This document shows, one piece after another, positions 1 through 9,320 of a stretch of DNA of 39,493 nt. The stretch lies in the NCBI GenBank assembly GCA_021202925.1, contig JAJQCD010000026.1:1-39493 (forward strand). Direction: 5' to 3'. The number at the start of each line of letters is the position of its first letter. Position 1 is the first letter of the stretch. The notes beneath the pieces were generated by a model that ran no database searches, was not told where the DNA came from, and saw nothing but the letters and a program-made list of their open reading frames with translations. The stretch is from Clostridiales bacterium. GTDB lineage: Bacteria > Bacillota > Clostridia > Lachnospirales > Lachnospiraceae. The translations under genes and the position numbers were made by a program.

Positions 1-1
1 A

Positions 2-1117
2 CAGAGCATGGACGAATACAATCAGGCATTGACCGATCAGGGATACAGTGAAACCTATTATCTGAGAAAGATCCTGTTGGGTTGTCTGAGACTGCAGGAT
101 GAGGTTGCCGAGGAAGATCAGGAGTTTACACTGGAAAGCAATGGCGCCACCCTGACGTCTTCCACGGCGAGTATGGATGAGGACAGTGAGTTTGTCTGGG
201 AGAGGATCAGTGAGGATGAGACGACGATCGAGGCAGCGACCATCAAAAACATTGCCGGTTTTTCCAAAGGCGGGGACAGCTACGAGATCTGGCGGCTGTC
301 GCTGACAAAGGACGGCGAGAACGTCGTCCCGCTTTACCCGGTGACGGTCACGCTGCCGGTGCCGGAGGGGCTGTCTGTGGAGACCCTGTCTGTCACAAGG
401 AAGAATGATCAGAGGATTACCGGAGAGTGGAGCAAGATCGGCACACTGGACGAGGATTCACGGACGATCACGGCGACGCCGGACGTCAATTATATCAACG
501 CGGACTATGTGTTCTATGACCGGGGCGAGGTGCTGCAGGAGAGCGAGCTTGCCGAACTGGAGGAGGGCCTGTATCAGGTGCAGGTGACGACGTCGCATGC
601 TTCGGTGGCGTATACATATTCCATGAGCAACGCGGCCTTTGCGGACAACACCGGTTATCTGGAGGTGCTGAGCAAGGGGAGCGATTACCGGCTCTATGTC
701 GAGATGCAGCCGGTCTATGTGGCGGGATCAGACGGATATATGTCTGCGGTCCATTATTACGATGGTTCGGATAATTCAACCCGCGAGGAGGCGGAGTATC
801 TGAGCTACCACGTCTGGGATGAAGGCACAGAGGATGAGACCACGGTTTATACTGACTGGGAGGAGACCTATCATCTGCAGTATCCGCGGCGGTTGTCGAT
901 GCCGCTCCAGGAAGCGCTTAGCGACGGGAGCTATCAGGTGAGCTTTATCATACCGATCATGGACAGCTTCAGCGGGACTCCGGGAGACGGGAGCGCGCTG
1001 GCCTACGCCCGCCTGCGGCTGATCAAGGGAACGCTGGAGGAGATAGAGGACGGAGTCAACCCGCTGGCGGGATATGACAAGTCTGTGCTGTTGGCATTGA
1101 TCACAGAGACGGAGTAG
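2..1117 (+). CDS. NEAT/FIVAR giant surface protein, N-terminal part (cut by window edge, ends at in-frame TAG)
   Basis: The frame is already open at base 2, so the true start lies left of the window. The visible residues begin with a beta-rich domain (about nt 125-550) resembling the one near the C terminus of the downstream part. Next comes a NEAT-like domain (about nt 560-1040; it contains S-M-S-N-A-A-F and ends ARLRLIKG) and the first helix of a FIVAR module. NEAT domains bind heme or heme proteins at the Gram-positive surface; FIVAR modules are three-helix spacers. The frame stops at TAG (1115-1117) in the middle of the FIVAR helix (ITETE-stop-YLATLED). The same frame continues open to 8452 with the rest of that module, so this is the front of one protein, not a separate gene. 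It may be a truncated secreted product, or readthrough may rejoin it. Confidence 0.75.
   Translation, partial: QSMDEYNQALTDQGYSETYYLRKILLGCLRLQDEVAEEDQEFTLESNGATLTSSTASMDEDSEFVWERISEDETTIEAATIKNIAGFSKGGDSYEIWRLSLTKDGENVVPLYPVTVTLPVPEGLSVETLSVTRKNDQRITGEWSKIGTLDEDSRTITATPDVNYINADYVFYDRGEVLQESELAELEEGLYQVQVTTSHASVAYTYSMSNAAFADNTGYLEVLSKGSDYRLYVEMQPVYVAGSDGYMSAVHYYDGSDNSTREEAEYLSYHVWDEGTEDETTVYTDWEETYHLQYPRRLSMPLQEALSDGSYQVSFIIPIMDSFSGTPGDGSALAYARLRLIKGTLEEIEDGVNPLAGYDKSVLLALITETE
1115..1117 (+). other. Premature in-frame TAG inside a FIVAR module
   Basis: TAG interrupts a frame that is open and homologous on both sides. Within the same protein another FIVAR module reads AAAEQYLEETG where this one reads TETE-stop-YLATLED, so the expected residue is Gln. 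The simplest origin is one CAG-to-TAG transition. Confidence 0.8.
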
Positions 1118-1309
1118 TATCTCGCGACGCTGGAGGACGGCGATGTAAAGGACGCCCTGGAGGCGGCGCTGGAGACGGCGAAGGCCGCTTATGAGGAGGA
1201 GCTCACGGAGGAGGAGCTCCTGGCGGCGGTCGCGGCGCTGCAGCAGGCTCTGGAGGACGCCGGCGGCGGGAGCGACAGCGAACAGACGCTGACGGACGGG
1301 GTCTATACG

Positions 1310-4300
1310 GTGCCTCTCACGGTGTACAATTCGGATCTGGATACGGAATCCGGGCGCAAGGATTACTTTGGCGAGACCGCCGGGGTGACTGTCTCGGGGA
1401 GCGAGATGGAGATCGTTGTCAGCATGCAGGAGGTAAACGGCGATACGGTGACCGGGCTTTATTATCTGGATGAGGCTTCCGGGGAATACGAGGAGGCCGA
1501 ACCGACGCTCGCGGAGGATGGGAGCGTGGAGAGCTTCCTTCTGAATCTGGCATATACAGAGGAGCGGATCGGGATTTACTTTGTGACTGAGAAGTATACC
1601 TATGAGACCTATGCGGATCTGTGGCTTGATCTTGCGAATGCGGAGAAGGAGATGGCGTCGGACGAGAGTGTGCAGGCGCTGGAGAGCCGGATCGAGGAGA
1701 TCCGGACATGGGATTCGTCCGATTACACGGCGAGTTCCTGGGAAGCGCTGATGCAGGCGGTCGAAGAGGTGGAAGTCGTCCTCGAGGCGAACACGGGAAG
1801 CTATACGCTGTCGCTGATCACGGCGCAGAGCGCGAAGCTGGAGGCGGCAGTCAGTGCTCTGGTGGATCTGACGGATTTGCGGACGTGGATTGAGACAGCG
1901 GAGGCGCTGGACGAAGAGAATTACCGGAAAGCGTCTTATGCGGCGTTAACAGAAGCGATCGAAACGGCAACCGGGGTCTTAAACCAGGAGGACGCGACCG
2001 GGGATGAGGTTCTCGAACAGGTGACGGCATTAAAAGCGGCGATCCGCGGGCTGCTGGCGGTGGATCATCTGGCGGACGGACAGTATTCGTTGCCGTTTAC
2101 CTACTGGAAGCAGACGAATACGTCGTCGAACAATAAAGTCATGGTAAACGTGACCGAGGAGGTCGATGTGATAGTCGACGGCGACCAGATGACGGTTATC
2201 CTGACGATGCAGGAGCATCCGACCGGCGCGAAGTGGGCGACCGCGTGTTATTACAACCCGGACGGGACGACGTCGACGGCGGACGCGTGGAGCGCGGAGG
2301 CGACGCAGACCGATGAGGAAGGTCACATCACGGAATTCCAGTATACGATGGACTACACGGAAGAGTGGATTCCGATGCACATGACCTATAACAATGTTTA
2401 TCAGTCCGGATATCTGGACATGGATTTTGACACAGCGACCGTAACGGTGTTAAAGGGCGACGCGACGGAGCTGACCGCCCTGGTGGAGAGCACAGCGGAA
2501 CTGGAGGAAAGCACGTATACGGCTGACAGCTGGGCAGCGTTTACGGAGGTCCTGACGGCAGCTGAGACGGTACTGGCAAAGGAGATGCCGGAGCAGGAGG
2601 AGCTGGATGAACAGACCGCCCTGCTGCAGGCGGCGATCGAGGCCCTGATTGCCAGAGGGGATACCAGTACACTGGAGGAACAACTGGCGGCAGCAGAGCA
2701 GTATCTGGAGGAGACCGGGACTTATCAGAAGTCTTCCCTGGAAGATCTGGCGGAGGTAATCAGCGAGATCCGGGCCGCGCTCGAATCGGCGGACAATCTC
2801 TCGCAGGACGATGTGGACGCGCTGGCAGAGACTCTGCAGGCGGCGATCGACGCGCTGGAGGAACGGCTCCTGCAGGATGGAACCTATATCGTTCCGGTGA
2901 CTGTCTATGACGCGGGCGAGGATACCGTATCGGCGCTGCAGGGATATTTTGACACCGCGCAGATTACGCTGGACGGCGACGAGATGCAGGTGACCCTCTA
3001 TACGCAGGAAGTGGACGGCGACACGGTGACGGAGCTTTTCTACTACGATGGGATGGAGTACCAGTCCGCGGAGGCGGGAAGCGGCGGCTATACCTTTACC
3101 GTGGAGTATACGGACGAACGGCTGGAAATCTATATCCTGACGGATAACCGGAATTATGCCTCCTATCTTGAGGTAAGCCTGGATGAGGAGAGCGCGACCG
3201 AGGAGGAGGCGTCCGAGGAGGCCGTTGAGGCGCTGAGGGAGAGCCTGGCACAGGCGACGGCGCTTACAGAGACGGATTATACGGCCGACTCTTGGGCAAA
3301 CATGACGGCGGTAATCGCCGGGATCGAGGAAACGCTGGCTTCACAGGAGAGCTTTACGGAAAATGAGATCAGCCGGCTCAGCAGCCGGTTAGCTGAGGCG
3401 ATGAGCGCTTTGGTGGATCTGACGGAGCTGAGGGCATGGATCGAGACGGCGGAGAATGTAGACGCGGAAAAGTACCGGGAAGCGTCGTACACGGTGCTGA
3501 CGGAAGCGATCGAGGCGGCGACCGAAGTCTTAAACCGGGACGACGCGACCGGGGATGAGGTCCAGGAGCAGGTAACAGCGTTAAAAGCGGCAATTCACGG
3601 CCTGCTGACGGTGGATCAGCTGGCGGACGGACAGTATTCGCTGCCGTTTACCTACTGGAAACAGACCAATACGTCGTCGAATAATAAAGTCATGATAAAC
3701 GTGACCAAGGCGGTGAATCTGCTGGTCGATGGCGATCAGATGACGGTCATCCTGACGATGCAGGAGCACCCGACCGGCGCGAAGTGGGCGACCGCATGTT
3801 ATTACAATCCGGACGGGACGACGTCGACTGCAGATGCATGGAGTGCGGAAGCGACCCAGACCGACGAGGACGGACACATCACGGAATTCCAGTATACGAT
3901 GGACTACACAGAAGAGTGGATTCCGATGCATATGACGTATAATGGAGTTTATCAGTCCGGATATCTGGATCTGGATTTTGACAGCGCGACTGTGACGGTG
4001 TTAAAAGGTGACGCGACGGAGCTGACCGCTCTGGTGGAGAGCGCTGCGGAGCTGGCGGAGAGCGACTATACGGCTGACAGCTGGGCGGCGTTTGCAGAAG
4101 CCCTGGCGGCGGCCGAGACGGTGCTGGCGCAGGAGATGCCGGAGCAGGAGGAACTGGATGAACAGACAGCCCTGCTGCAGGCGGCGATTGACGCACTGGT
4201 GGCAAAAGGCGATGCCACTGCCTTGCAGGCACGGATCGAGCAGGCACAGGCACTGGCAGAGGAGGATTACACGGCAGAGAGCTGGGAGATTCTGGCAGAC

Positions 4301-7300
4301 GCGCTGGCCGCGGCCGAGGAGGTCCTGGCGGACGCGGACAATCTGGGACAGAGCGAACTGGATGAGGCCGAGGAAAATCTGACTGCCGCGATCACCGCGC
4401 TTAAGCTGCGCGGCGATACGTCGGCGCTGGAAGCCCTGATCACGAGCGCAGAAGCATACTTAAGCGGCTCCTACACAGAGGAAAGCCTGGCAAACTTAAG
4501 CGAAGTGCTGGAGGCGGTAAAGAGCGCGATCGAAGACGCGGAAAACCTGACGGCGGATGAGGTGGCGGAACTGGAGCAGCAGCTGCAGGAGGCCATAGAC
4601 AGTCTGGAAGCCGAGGAGACAGAATCAACCGCGAAATATAAGCTCAGGATTCTGATCGAATCCTGCTATTACGAGGAGGAGGATTACACCGAAGAGACCT
4701 GGAGCGTCTATGCCGAGGCGCTGGCCAATGCGGAAAACGTTTACGCGGATTCATCCATGACGGACGACGACTACAAGGAAGCCTACACGGCGCTTCTGGA
4801 GGCGATCGACCAGCTGGCAGAATACGACGAAGCGGCGGAGGCGCTGGCGGAGTGGGTCGCTCTGGCCGAGGAGCTGAAGGAAACGATCGGAGAGACAAAC
4901 AGCGGATACGAGGAAACCAGCTGGGCGGCTTATGTGGCTGCGCTCTCCATGGCGGACGAGGATAATCCATATTCTCTGACCGACGCGCAGATCCGCTCGC
5001 AGATCGCGTGGCTGGAATGGGAGTCCGAGGCGCTCATCCTCCTGTCGGATCTGGAATCTGATGCGGGTACGAGCACGGCTTCCGTGGCGTCCCTGATCTG
5101 GGATACCTATGAGGAGAACGCGATCTCCGTGGCGAGCGAGGATGAAGAGGCAGAAATTGCGCTGATTGACGATCTGGAAGACGAGGAGGACGAAGAAGAG
5201 GAAGAGACCACGGCGAGCAGTGCCGCGGAGACGAGTGCAACTGTTTTCGAGGAAATGGCTGTTTCCACGGAGACAGAAGCCGAGACCGAAGCTTCGGGAA
5301 AGACGGAAGCAGAGGAGGAAACCGGAGCGGCAGCAGAAACGGATGCAGCCGATGAGACAGAAGCGGAGAAGGAAACCGAAGAGGAGACGGCAGTCGAAAC
5401 CGAGACGGAAGACGAAGCAGAGGAAGAGACCGAGGCGGAATCTGAGGAAGACGAATCTGAGGAAAAAGCTGAAGACGAAGAAGCCGAGGATGAGGAAACG
5501 GCAGATGAGGAAGATGCCAAACAGGATACCGATGAATTAAAAATCAGTCGTTCCCGTTCTTATCTGTCCCTGTTCCGACTGGGAAGCTCGTTAGCGAGCG
5601 GCAGCAATGCGCAGACGAAAGAGACCGAGACCACAACAACTTCCCTGATGACAAGCGCAGCGGCGGTCAGCGTGGCATCTGTGGCGAGCGAGGATGACGA
5701 CCCGGACGATGGCACATATACGGTGAATTATGCGCTGTATAAGTACGATGAAGAGAAGACGTCCATGGGCAATCCCGCCTTTGTGAAACCGGCGACGGTT
5801 ATTATCGAGGACGGGGAAGCAACCGTTTACATGGAGCTGCAGGGAATGACCTATTCCAGTTTGTACGGCCATCTTCTGAGCATCCAGCTGATGACCAATC
5901 TGGTGACGGATTCGGACGGAGTGATTGAGTCCTATAAGCTGGTGGATCCGGTTTACGTGGTCTATACGGACGAGACGGATGATTACGGACCGCCGGCAGG
6001 TGAAAAATATCCGCAGATCGTGGGACACGAGATTCCCCTGTATCAAACCAATACGCCGGTGCTGGTGAATGTGCCGGTCATGGGTTCCAGTGCGGAACAG
6101 CCCGCGCGGCTGAGAATTTACTGGGATACCCTGACGTATCAGAGCTCATCGACCAATATTGACGGCAGTATCGACGTGACGGAAGAAGAGGAAGAAACGG
6201 TTACGGAGACCCTGGATTATGACAATCTGAACGACGCCATCGACGCCTTTGACGAGGCGACCAGCGATACGTCTGTCTGGCTCAGCGCATCATATTACGC
6301 GGCGCTCAAGAGCAGGACGGCGGGCAAGACGCTGCTGACATTGAGCGGGGCGACGCAGACGATGGTGGATGAGCGGACGACTGCTCTGAATCTGGCGATC
6401 AGCGCCCTGGTGCCGGTGGCGACAGACGATGAACGGGCAGAACTGGAAGCAAAGATTGAGGAAGCGGAAGGCTATTCCATCAGCGACTATACGGAGGACT
6501 CCTACCAGAATCTGGCGCAGGCGGTCATCGACGCGGATAAGCTGCTGATGGAGACGGACATTACCTCCGGCATGGTAGCAAAGCAGATCAAGGCGTTGGA
6601 TAAGGCAATCAGCGCTCTGGTAGAGGACACCTCGACAGACGTGAAGACTTCGGAGCTGGAGCTTTGGATCAGTACGGTGAAGAGCTACCTGGTTTCCGAC
6701 GATTACACAACCGCCAGCAAGAGCAATCTGGTCGAGGCATTGTATGAAGCGGTGGAAGTCCTGGCCAACCAGGACGCGACGCAGGACGAGGTTGACGCGC
6801 AGGTAACCGCGCTGAAAGCAGCGGTAAGCGCACTGGAGAAGGCCGTGGATAAGAGTACGCTTTATGATCTCCTCGCGGAGGCCTGGACGTATTCGTCCGA
6901 CGATTACACGAGTGAGAGCTACAGCGCACTGGTAGAGGCACTGGCCGTGGCGACCTTTGTCTACAAGGATACGTCGGCCACGTCCGATACGGTGAGCCTG
7001 GCGGCAGCGGAGCTGCAGACCGCGATTCTTAATCTGGTCAGCACGACTTCGGATGAGAGCAGCACGACCTCCTCCGCGGAGGAACTGCTGTACAGCTGGA
7101 TGCAGGTGGCGGCAGGGTATTCCTCCAGCGACTATACGGAGGATTCCTGGGCGGAGCTGGCGACGGCGCTGGCAAGCGCGCGCCAGGTCTATGTGAGCGC
7201 GAGCTCGACCTCGGCGGAGAAGAAAGCAGCCGCGCTGGATATCCAGACCGCGATCAACGGCCTGGTAGCGGTCAGCGACTCCTCGTCGGACAGCAGCACA

Positions 7301-8452
7301 GGCAGCTCGAGCTCGGTCAGCACCGATGAGGCGTATTACACGGTGAAGGTGCGACTGTGGCATTCGACTTTAAATAAGGCGTCCATGGGCGATGACGCCG
7401 TGGTCACCAAGGCATATGTCCACGTCGACGGCGACCAGACGACCATGCGTCTGCTGACCAAGAAGATGACGGTCAGCGGCATCACGGCCCATCTTCATGA
7501 TTTCTGGATTTATGACGGAACGGATTACGAGGAGGCGGAGCTGATCTCGACGGAGAACAGCCGGTGGATCTATGAGTTTGAGTTGCCGGACAATTCCTCT
7601 ACCTATTATAAATGTAAGGTTGACCCGCAGGTCGACGTCATGGGCGACGACCCGGTCAAGGCGCGGCTGAAGGTGAGCTGGACATCGTTAGACGAGATCG
7701 ACGAGGACGACTGGGATGATCTGGAGGGCGACACCGACGATGAGGATGAGAGCAACACCTATTCCGGTTATACGTCGAGCAGCGATTACAGCACGGAGCT
7801 GGTTCATGAAGAGACCGGTATCCGCGTGAAGGGCAATACCGGCGGCCCGGGCGTCGTGCTGATGGCAGAGAAAAAGGAAGAAGGAGATGATTATGAACGT
7901 GCGACCCGCGTGCTCGCGGGCGTGGCGGAGCGGCTTGTCGTCTATGACATCAAGCTGCGCTCCGGAGAAAGTACGGTACAGCCGACGGCGGCGGTGACGC
8001 TTAAGATTCCGATCCCGGTAGACTATGACGTCAGCAAGCTGGTCCTTTACCGGATCAACGACGACGGCACGTCAGACCGGATCGAGGGCGCGGTCAACGG
8101 GCTCTACTACGAGGCCAGCGTGGAGCATTTCAGTATTTACACGCTGATCGAGAGCAATGCCGTACAGACGGCGGCGGCTCCGGTGAGTACCGGCAGCGCG
8201 GGCGGAAGTTCCACGCGCAATACCGGGAACACATCCGGGACGAAGAGCAGCTCCGGCAGCAGCAGAAGCAGCGCCGCGGAAGCCGCCGATGACGCGCAGG
8301 AGAGCGGCAAGGTGGTGCAGATGGTAGCCGGACGGGTGATCCCGTACACCGGAGACCGCATGCCGGTGAAGGAGCTGATGGGACTTACCGTTCTGTCTGT
8401 CCTGATTTTTGCCGGGACAGCCGTTGGCGATAAGAGAAGAGAAAGAAGATAA
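1310..8452 (+). CDS. Giant NEAT/FIVAR cell-wall-anchored protein, C-terminal part (possible heme-binding surface protein)
   Basis: This 2,380-residue reading frame really continues from 1118. The GTG at 1310 has no convincing ribosome site, so it is the downstream part of the gene interrupted at 1115. Modules in order: NEAT-like (about 1295-1650), two FIVAR, NEAT (2070-2450), two FIVAR, NEAT-like (2875-3180), two FIVAR, NEAT (3620-4010), about five FIVAR, a Glu/Thr-rich acidic linker (about 5130-5530), NEAT (5710-6150), about five FIVAR, NEAT (7330-7690), and a beta domain (7800-8150). The Ser-rich tail ends in IPYTG (8339-8353), a hydrophobic stretch and KRRERR, an LPXTG-like sortase signal. 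The two modules near 2070 and 3620 carry YQSGY, matching the YxxxY heme-ligand pattern of NEAT domains. Heme scavenging at the surface is inferred. Roughly 2,400 codons without a further stop argue for recent or current selection. Confidence 0.8.
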   Translation: MPLTVYNSDLDTESGRKDYFGETAGVTVSGSEMEIVVSMQEVNGDTVTGLYYLDEASGEYEEAEPTLAEDGSVESFLLNLAYTEERIGIYFVTEKYTYETYADLWLDLANAEKEMASDESVQALESRIEEIRTWDSSDYTASSWEALMQAVEEVEVVLEANTGSYTLSLITAQSAKLEAAVSALVDLTDLRTWIETAEALDEENYRKASYAALTEAIETATGVLNQEDATGDEVLEQVTALKAAIRGLLAVDHLADGQYSLPFTYWKQTNTSSNNKVMVNVTEEVDVIVDGDQMTVILTMQEHPTGAKWATACYYNPDGTTSTADAWSAEATQTDEEGHITEFQYTMDYTEEWIPMHMTYNNVYQSGYLDMDFDTATVTVLKGDATELTALVESTAELEESTYTADSWAAFTEVLTAAETVLAKEMPEQEELDEQTALLQAAIEALIARGDTSTLEEQLAAAEQYLEETGTYQKSSLEDLAEVISEIRAALESADNLSQDDVDALAETLQAAIDALEERLLQDGTYIVPVTVYDAGEDTVSALQGYFDTAQITLDGDEMQVTLYTQEVDGDTVTELFYYDGMEYQSAEAGSGGYTFTVEYTDERLEIYILTDNRNYASYLEVSLDEESATEEEASEEAVEALRESLAQATALTETDYTADSWANMTAVIAGIEETLASQESFTENEISRLSSRLAEAMSALVDLTELRAWIETAENVDAEKYREASYTVLTEAIEAATEVLNRDDATGDEVQEQVTALKAAIHGLLTVDQLADGQYSLPFTYWKQTNTSSNNKVMINVTKAVNLLVDGDQMTVILTMQEHPTGAKWATACYYNPDGTTSTADAWSAEATQTDEDGHITEFQYTMDYTEEWIPMHMTYNGVYQSGYLDLDFDSATVTVLKGDATELTALVESAAELAESDYTADSWAAFAEALAAAETVLAQEMPEQEELDEQTALLQAAIDALVAKGDATALQARIEQAQALAEEDYTAESWEILADALAAAEEVLADADNLGQSELDEAEENLTAAITALKLRGDTSALEALITSAEAYLSGSYTEESLANLSEVLEAVKSAIEDAENLTADEVAELEQQLQEAIDSLEAEETESTAKYKLRILIESCYYEEEDYTEETWSVYAEALANAENVYADSSMTDDDYKEAYTALLEAIDQLAEYDEAAEALAEWVALAEELKETIGETNSGYEETSWAAYVAALSMADEDNPYSLTDAQIRSQIAWLEWESEALILLSDLESDAGTSTASVASLIWDTYEENAISVASEDEEAEIALIDDLEDEEDEEEEETTASSAAETSATVFEEMAVSTETEAETEASGKTEAEEETGAAAETDAADETEAEKETEEETAVETETEDEAEEETEAESEEDESEEKAEDEEAEDEETADEEDAKQDTDELKISRSRSYLSLFRLGSSLASGSNAQTKETETTTTSLMTSAAAVSVASVASEDDDPDDGTYTVNYALYKYDEEKTSMGNPAFVKPATVIIEDGEATVYMELQGMTYSSLYGHLLSIQLMTNLVTDSDGVIESYKLVDPVYVVYTDETDDYGPPAGEKYPQIVGHEIPLYQTNTPVLVNVPVMGSSAEQPARLRIYWDTLTYQSSSTNIDGSIDVTEEEEETVTETLDYDNLNDAIDAFDEATSDTSVWLSASYYAALKSRTAGKTLLTLSGATQTMVDERTTALNLAISALVPVATDDERAELEAKIEEAEGYSISDYTEDSYQNLAQAVIDADKLLMETDITSGMVAKQIKALDKAISALVEDTSTDVKTSELELWISTVKSYLVSDDYTTASKSNLVEALYEAVEVLANQDATQDEVDAQVTALKAAVSALEKAVDKSTLYDLLAEAWTYSSDDYTSESYSALVEALAVATFVYKDTSATSDTVSLAAAELQTAILNLVSTTSDESSTTSSAEELLYSWMQVAAGYSSSDYTEDSWAELATALASARQVYVSASSTSAEKKAAALDIQTAINGLVAVSDSSSDSSTGSSSSVSTDEAYYTVKVRLWHSTLNKASMGDDAVVTKAYVHVDGDQTTMRLLTKKMTVSGITAHLHDFWIYDGTDYEEAELISTENSRWIYEFELPDNSSTYYKCKVDPQVDVMGDDPVKARLKVSWTSLDEIDEDDWDDLEGDTDDEDESNTYSGYTSSSDYSTELVHEETGIRVKGNTGGPGVVLMAEKKEEGDDYERATRVLAGVAERLVVYDIKLRSGESTVQPTAAVTLKIPIPVDYDVSKLVLYRINDDGTSDRIEGAVNGLYYEASVEHFSIYTLIESNAVQTAAAPVSTGSAGGSSTRNTGNTSGTKSSSGSSRSSAAEAADDAQESGKVVQMVAGRVIPYTGDRMPVKELMGLTVLSVLIFAGTAVGDKRRERR
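1860..4210 (+). repeat. Two-copy internal duplication, period 1,551 bp (FIVAR-NEAT-FIVAR)
   Basis: The block starting near ALVDLT (about 1860) recurs 1,551 bp (517 codons) later. Long stretches are nearly identical at both protein and DNA level, for example GAKWATACYYNPDGTTST and the YQSGY motif (2399-2413 and 3950-3964). The first-copy NEAT spans about 2070-2450 and the second about 3620-4010. The spacing is a whole number of codons, so copy number could change without breaking the frame. Confidence 0.85.
8339..8353 (+). other. Sortase-like sorting motif IPYTG
   Basis: IPYTG is an LPXTG variant placed 33 residues from the C terminus. It is followed by a hydrophobic segment (LMGLTVLSVLIFAGTAVG) and a basic tail (KRRERR). 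That is the standard layout of a cell-wall sorting signal. No sortase gene is visible in the window. Confidence 0.7.
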
Positions 8453-8460
8453 CATGGCTG

Positions 8461-8487
8461 CGGGGAACCGGGTATACCGGTTCCCCG
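8461..8487 (+). terminator. Perfect 11-bp hairpin after the NEAT gene
   Basis: CGGGGAACCGG (8461-8471) pairs perfectly with CCGGTTCCCCG (8477-8487) around a 5-nt loop, just after the TAA at 8450-8452. There is no T-run, so it may stabilise the 3' end or act as an imperfect terminator. Confidence 0.5.
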
Positions 8488-8599
8488 TGCCGCGGCCTCT
8501 CCGGGGTCGTAGCGGGCGTTCCAGGTGTGAAATGTGTCTGGAACATCTGTCAGAGCCCCGGAAGTTTTGCATAAAAAAGCGGTAGCAGGAGTTGAGAAT

Positions 8600-9013
8600 A
8601 TGAAACGAATATTAAATGGAATCTGTGTGGCGCTGGCCTTTTTCTGTGTCGGCATCGGCTGTGTGGGGATCGTGTTGCCGATCCTGCCGACGACGCCTTT
8701 TTTGCTTTTGGCGGTGGTGTTATTTGCGAAGGGATCGGAGCGGTTTCACCGCTGGTTTTTATCCACGGGACTGTATCGAAGGTATCTGGCGGATTTTGTG
8801 GCGACGCGGTCGATGACCCGGCGGGCGAAGAGTCGCGTGCTTGTCGTCGTGACCGTTCTTGTTACGGTCGGGTTTATCTTTTCGCCATGGTTTGCCCGGA
8901 TCATCCTGGCAGTAGTTCTGGTATTTCATTATGTTTATTTTATCTTTGGGATTCGAACCATAGCAGAGGAGGGAGAGAATGATCAAGAAGCGTCTGGTCA
9001 GTCTGCTGGCTGA
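8600..9013 (+). CDS. DUF454 (YbaN-like) small inner-membrane protein
   Basis: The 137-residue product has hydrophobic segments at about residues 5-45 and 78-115. Its conserved-looking core (GIGCVGIVLPILPTTPFLLLA followed by RFHRWF) matches the DUF454/YbaN family of integral membrane proteins, whose biochemical role is not established. I chose the ATG at 8600 because AGGAG (8587-8591) lies at good spacing; the frame extends upstream to 8534 without a better start. The gene overlaps the start of the cydD-like gene at 8979 by 35 bases, so the two are probably co-translated. That places it in the same unit as the ABC transporter and suggests a shared job, perhaps in heme or redox-cofactor handling. 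That link is inference from context only. Confidence 0.8.
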   Translation: MKRILNGICVALAFFCVGIGCVGIVLPILPTTPFLLLAVVLFAKGSERFHRWFLSTGLYRRYLADFVATRSMTRRAKSRVLVVVTVLVTVGFIFSPWFARIILAVVLVFHYVYFIFGIRTIAEEGENDQEASGQSAG

Positions 9014-9296
9014 TGCAAAGAAACAGATTGCCTGGAATGTGTTCTGGCAATGGGTCGGGCTGATGGCTTCGATCATTATGATGGGGACGGCGGGCCGGTT
9101 GCTTGCTTGCGCGGCCGATATGCTGGCTGGCTCTGGTGAACACATGAATCGGGAGCTGGCCGTTTCGGCTGTGGTGATTCTGGCGGCTGTCGCGGTGCGT
9201 CTGGTGTGCGCCAGGCAGGCGGCGCGGGCTTCCTTTCTCGCGGGACGGGACGTCCGCAGCAGGCTGCGGAGCCTGTTGTATCAGAAGCTCACGTGA
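8979..9296 (+). pseudogene. cydD: CydD-like ABC transporter, N-terminal fragment ending at in-frame TGA
   Basis: The ATG at 8979 follows GGAGGGAGAG and overlaps the end of the DUF454 gene. The 105 residues cover transmembrane helices 1 and 2 of a type IV (CydD-family) ABC exporter half (WQWVGLMASIIMMG and the helix before RQAARASF). They stop at TGA (9294-9296) in LYQKLT-stop-LGASYHEK. The frame continues without shift in the next 1.5 kb with the rest of the transporter. CydD homologues usually have a coding residue here, commonly Arg before LG, so one CGA-to-TGA transition would explain the break. On its own this piece cannot form a transporter. Whole-gene length would be about 616 residues, close to the family norm. 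Confidence 0.75.
9294..9296 (+). other. Premature in-frame TGA in cydD
   Basis: TGA lies between ACG and CTG in a frame that is open both before (from 8979) and after (to 10829). The flanks read KLT-stop-LGASY, matching the KLxxLG region at the second helix of CydD-type proteins. Confidence 0.8.
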
Positions 9297-9320
9297 CTGG
9301 GCGCTTCCTATCATGAGAAG

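Noticed and set aside
5107-5520. Poly-Ser minus-strand frame opposite the acidic linker
   Set aside because: Ser codons here are simply the reverse complement of the GA-rich Glu/Thr codons.
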